This document shows, piece after piece, positions 21,420 through 22,292 of a stretch of 22,292 nucleotides of DNA. The notes under the pieces are model-generated. The model did not search any database. It was not told the origin of the DNA and saw only the letters and a list, made by a program, of their open reading frames with translations. The stretch is taken from NCBI GenBank assembly GCA_022013615.1, contig JAKLQB010000236.1:1-22292 (forward strand), given 5' to 3'. Made by a program: the position numbers and the translations under genes. Positions within the stretch are counted from its first letter, which is position 1. Every line of letters begins with the position of its first letter. Origin of the DNA: Desulfobacterales bacterium (GTDB taxonomy: Bacteria; Desulfobacterota; DSM-4660; Desulfatiglandales; Desulfatiglandaceae).

Positions 21420-22241
21420 ATGCCCCCATTGAATGACTTCGAACTACATCTTCCGCAGCTTCCGACCGAAGAGGAATGGTTAAATACTATAAGCGAACTT
21501 GAAGGTCTTGAAAAAGAAGCAGCTATTGTAAGAGCGAAAGGTTATAATCTTTTATCCGATTTTTCCGAACCGAGGGTCACCTTTGAACGAATTGGCTGGC
21601 TAAATCTCTGGTCCAAGGCTATCGTCGCACTTGAGTCAGCCATATCAGCCTTCCAGGAAGGTTTAGATTGGGTGTTACAAACCACATCAAGATCTACTTT
21701 TGAGTGGACCCTACATGCTTATGTGTTAATTGAACCTATCTTTGATTTAATCGAACTCGAGAAATCTGAGCATAAGGTTGTCGTTTCCAGTAGATCTCGC
21801 GAATATTCCCACAGGATAACCGTGGAAAGGCTCCGTGCTTATGCAGCATGGTGTCTTTGGTCAGATGGAGTATTTTATAGTGACCTCCTCCACCCGAAGA
21901 CTTTAGAAAATGTTTGGGACCCAAACCCAGCAAAGAAAATCCTTGCGAATGAAAAGGATAGAGAGGGTTATGAACGTTTTTTTGGCACCTTAGAGGTTGA
22001 AACCGATGAGGAAAAATTGAACAAAAGCCGCGAGGAGATGGAGGGCATTTACAGGGGAAAAAAGGCCCGAATTGATAGGTGGTTGCAGGACGCTCAATTA
22101 AAATCATGGTCAGACAAGATAACTCAGCTTTCACGAACAAGTAAAGGCGCCATCTCATTCTTCAATCTATTCGATCCTGACGCCACAGTCGCAAAAAAAC
22201 TAAAGAAGCTAGATTTGCGATTCGGGTACGTGCAATACTAA
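21420..22241 (+). CDS. Unknown helical protein
   Basis: A 273-aa cytoplasmic protein, largely alpha-helical, with no signal peptide or membrane segment. The central stretch (SRSTFEWTLHAYVLIEPIFDLIE near residues 90-112, then RITVERLRAYAAWCLWSDGVFYSDLL) and a charged region (about 185-220, EEKLNKSREEMEGIYRGKKARIDRWL) recall helical proteins of accessory regions such as DUF5677, but I cannot assign a family. The start has only a weak ribosome-binding site (CGAGAG). It follows the attC-like structure, and the 51 bp after its stop hold no attC that I can see. It may be a defence or cassette gene of unknown function. Confidence 0.65.
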   Translation: MPPLNDFELHLPQLPTEEEWLNTISELEGLEKEAAIVRAKGYNLLSDFSEPRVTFERIGWLNLWSKAIVALESAISAFQEGLDWVLQTTSRSTFEWTLHAYVLIEPIFDLIELEKSEHKVVVSSRSREYSHRITVERLRAYAAWCLWSDGVFYSDLLHPKTLENVWDPNPAKKILANEKDREGYERFFGTLEVETDEEKLNKSREEMEGIYRGKKARIDRWLQDAQLKSWSDKITQLSRTSKGAISFFNLFDPDATVAKKLKKLDLRFGYVQY

Positions 22242-22292
22242 AGAACTTCAATGGCCTTACATGGTGCCAGCATGGAACAATTCATTAATATC

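Overview
The window looks like a chromosome segment from an anaerobic, probably sulfate-reducing or syntrophic member of the Desulfobacterota. This is inferred from the gene mix: a NarI-like membrane protein with two [4Fe-4S] clusters, CaiB/BaiF CoA-transferases, a thiolase-like/DUF35 set, a TRAP transporter, a sigma-54 regulator, REP-associated (RAYT) transposase relics and an apparent selenoprotein. No rRNA, tRNA or CRISPR array was found.

Left part (1-3931). A membrane iron-sulfur protein (minus strand) and an IclR regulator (plus strand) are divergent. Three near-identical 16-bp palindromes (GTTCATTATNNTGAAC) lie at 101-116, 1289-1304 and 1686-1701, so the IclR protein probably controls itself, its divergent neighbour and perhaps a gene beyond the left edge. 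A dead 234-bp element with an S23-type four-helix-bundle remnant sits between the two promoters. An AT-rich orphan EutA-like ATPase follows the IclR gene.

Accessory island (3932-7259). This holds three REP-like hairpins, a truncated RecG-like ATP-binding gene with an 11-bp minisatellite, an AbiTii-type defence gene that looks like a single integron cassette with its own attC, a RAYT gene split by a 284-bp MITE with a perfect 8-bp target duplication, and an HNH nuclease.

Catabolic operon (7260-18673). A PAS-AAA+-Fis activator lies upstream of two matching inverted repeats (TGTTA-N8-TAACA, 43 bp apart) and a -24/-12 promoter at 8806-8820. Downstream are a 54-aa coiled-coil small protein, two CoA-transferase subunits, a crotonase, an AhpD-like protein whose second CxxC cysteine is a TGA followed by a SECIS-like hairpin, two thiolase homologues that lack the thiolase catalytic residues, a DUF35 Zn-ribbon/OB protein, a 21-aa leader ORF and a DctPQM TRAP transporter. 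My reading is that an organic acid is imported by TRAP, activated by CoA transfer, hydrated or otherwise processed by the crotonase, and cleaved by the thiolase-like/DUF35 complex, possibly as a retro-aldolase, since no hydroxyacyl-CoA dehydrogenase is present. The substrate is unknown.

Right part (18674-22292). A second broken RAYT, a minus-strand metallo-beta-lactamase-fold hydrolase, about 730 bp of AT-rich non-coding DNA, a ribbon-helix-helix-like protein and an unknown helical protein. A weak attC-like structure separates the last two, and a 30-bp sequence upstream of the ribbon-helix-helix gene recurs upstream of the AbiTii gene.
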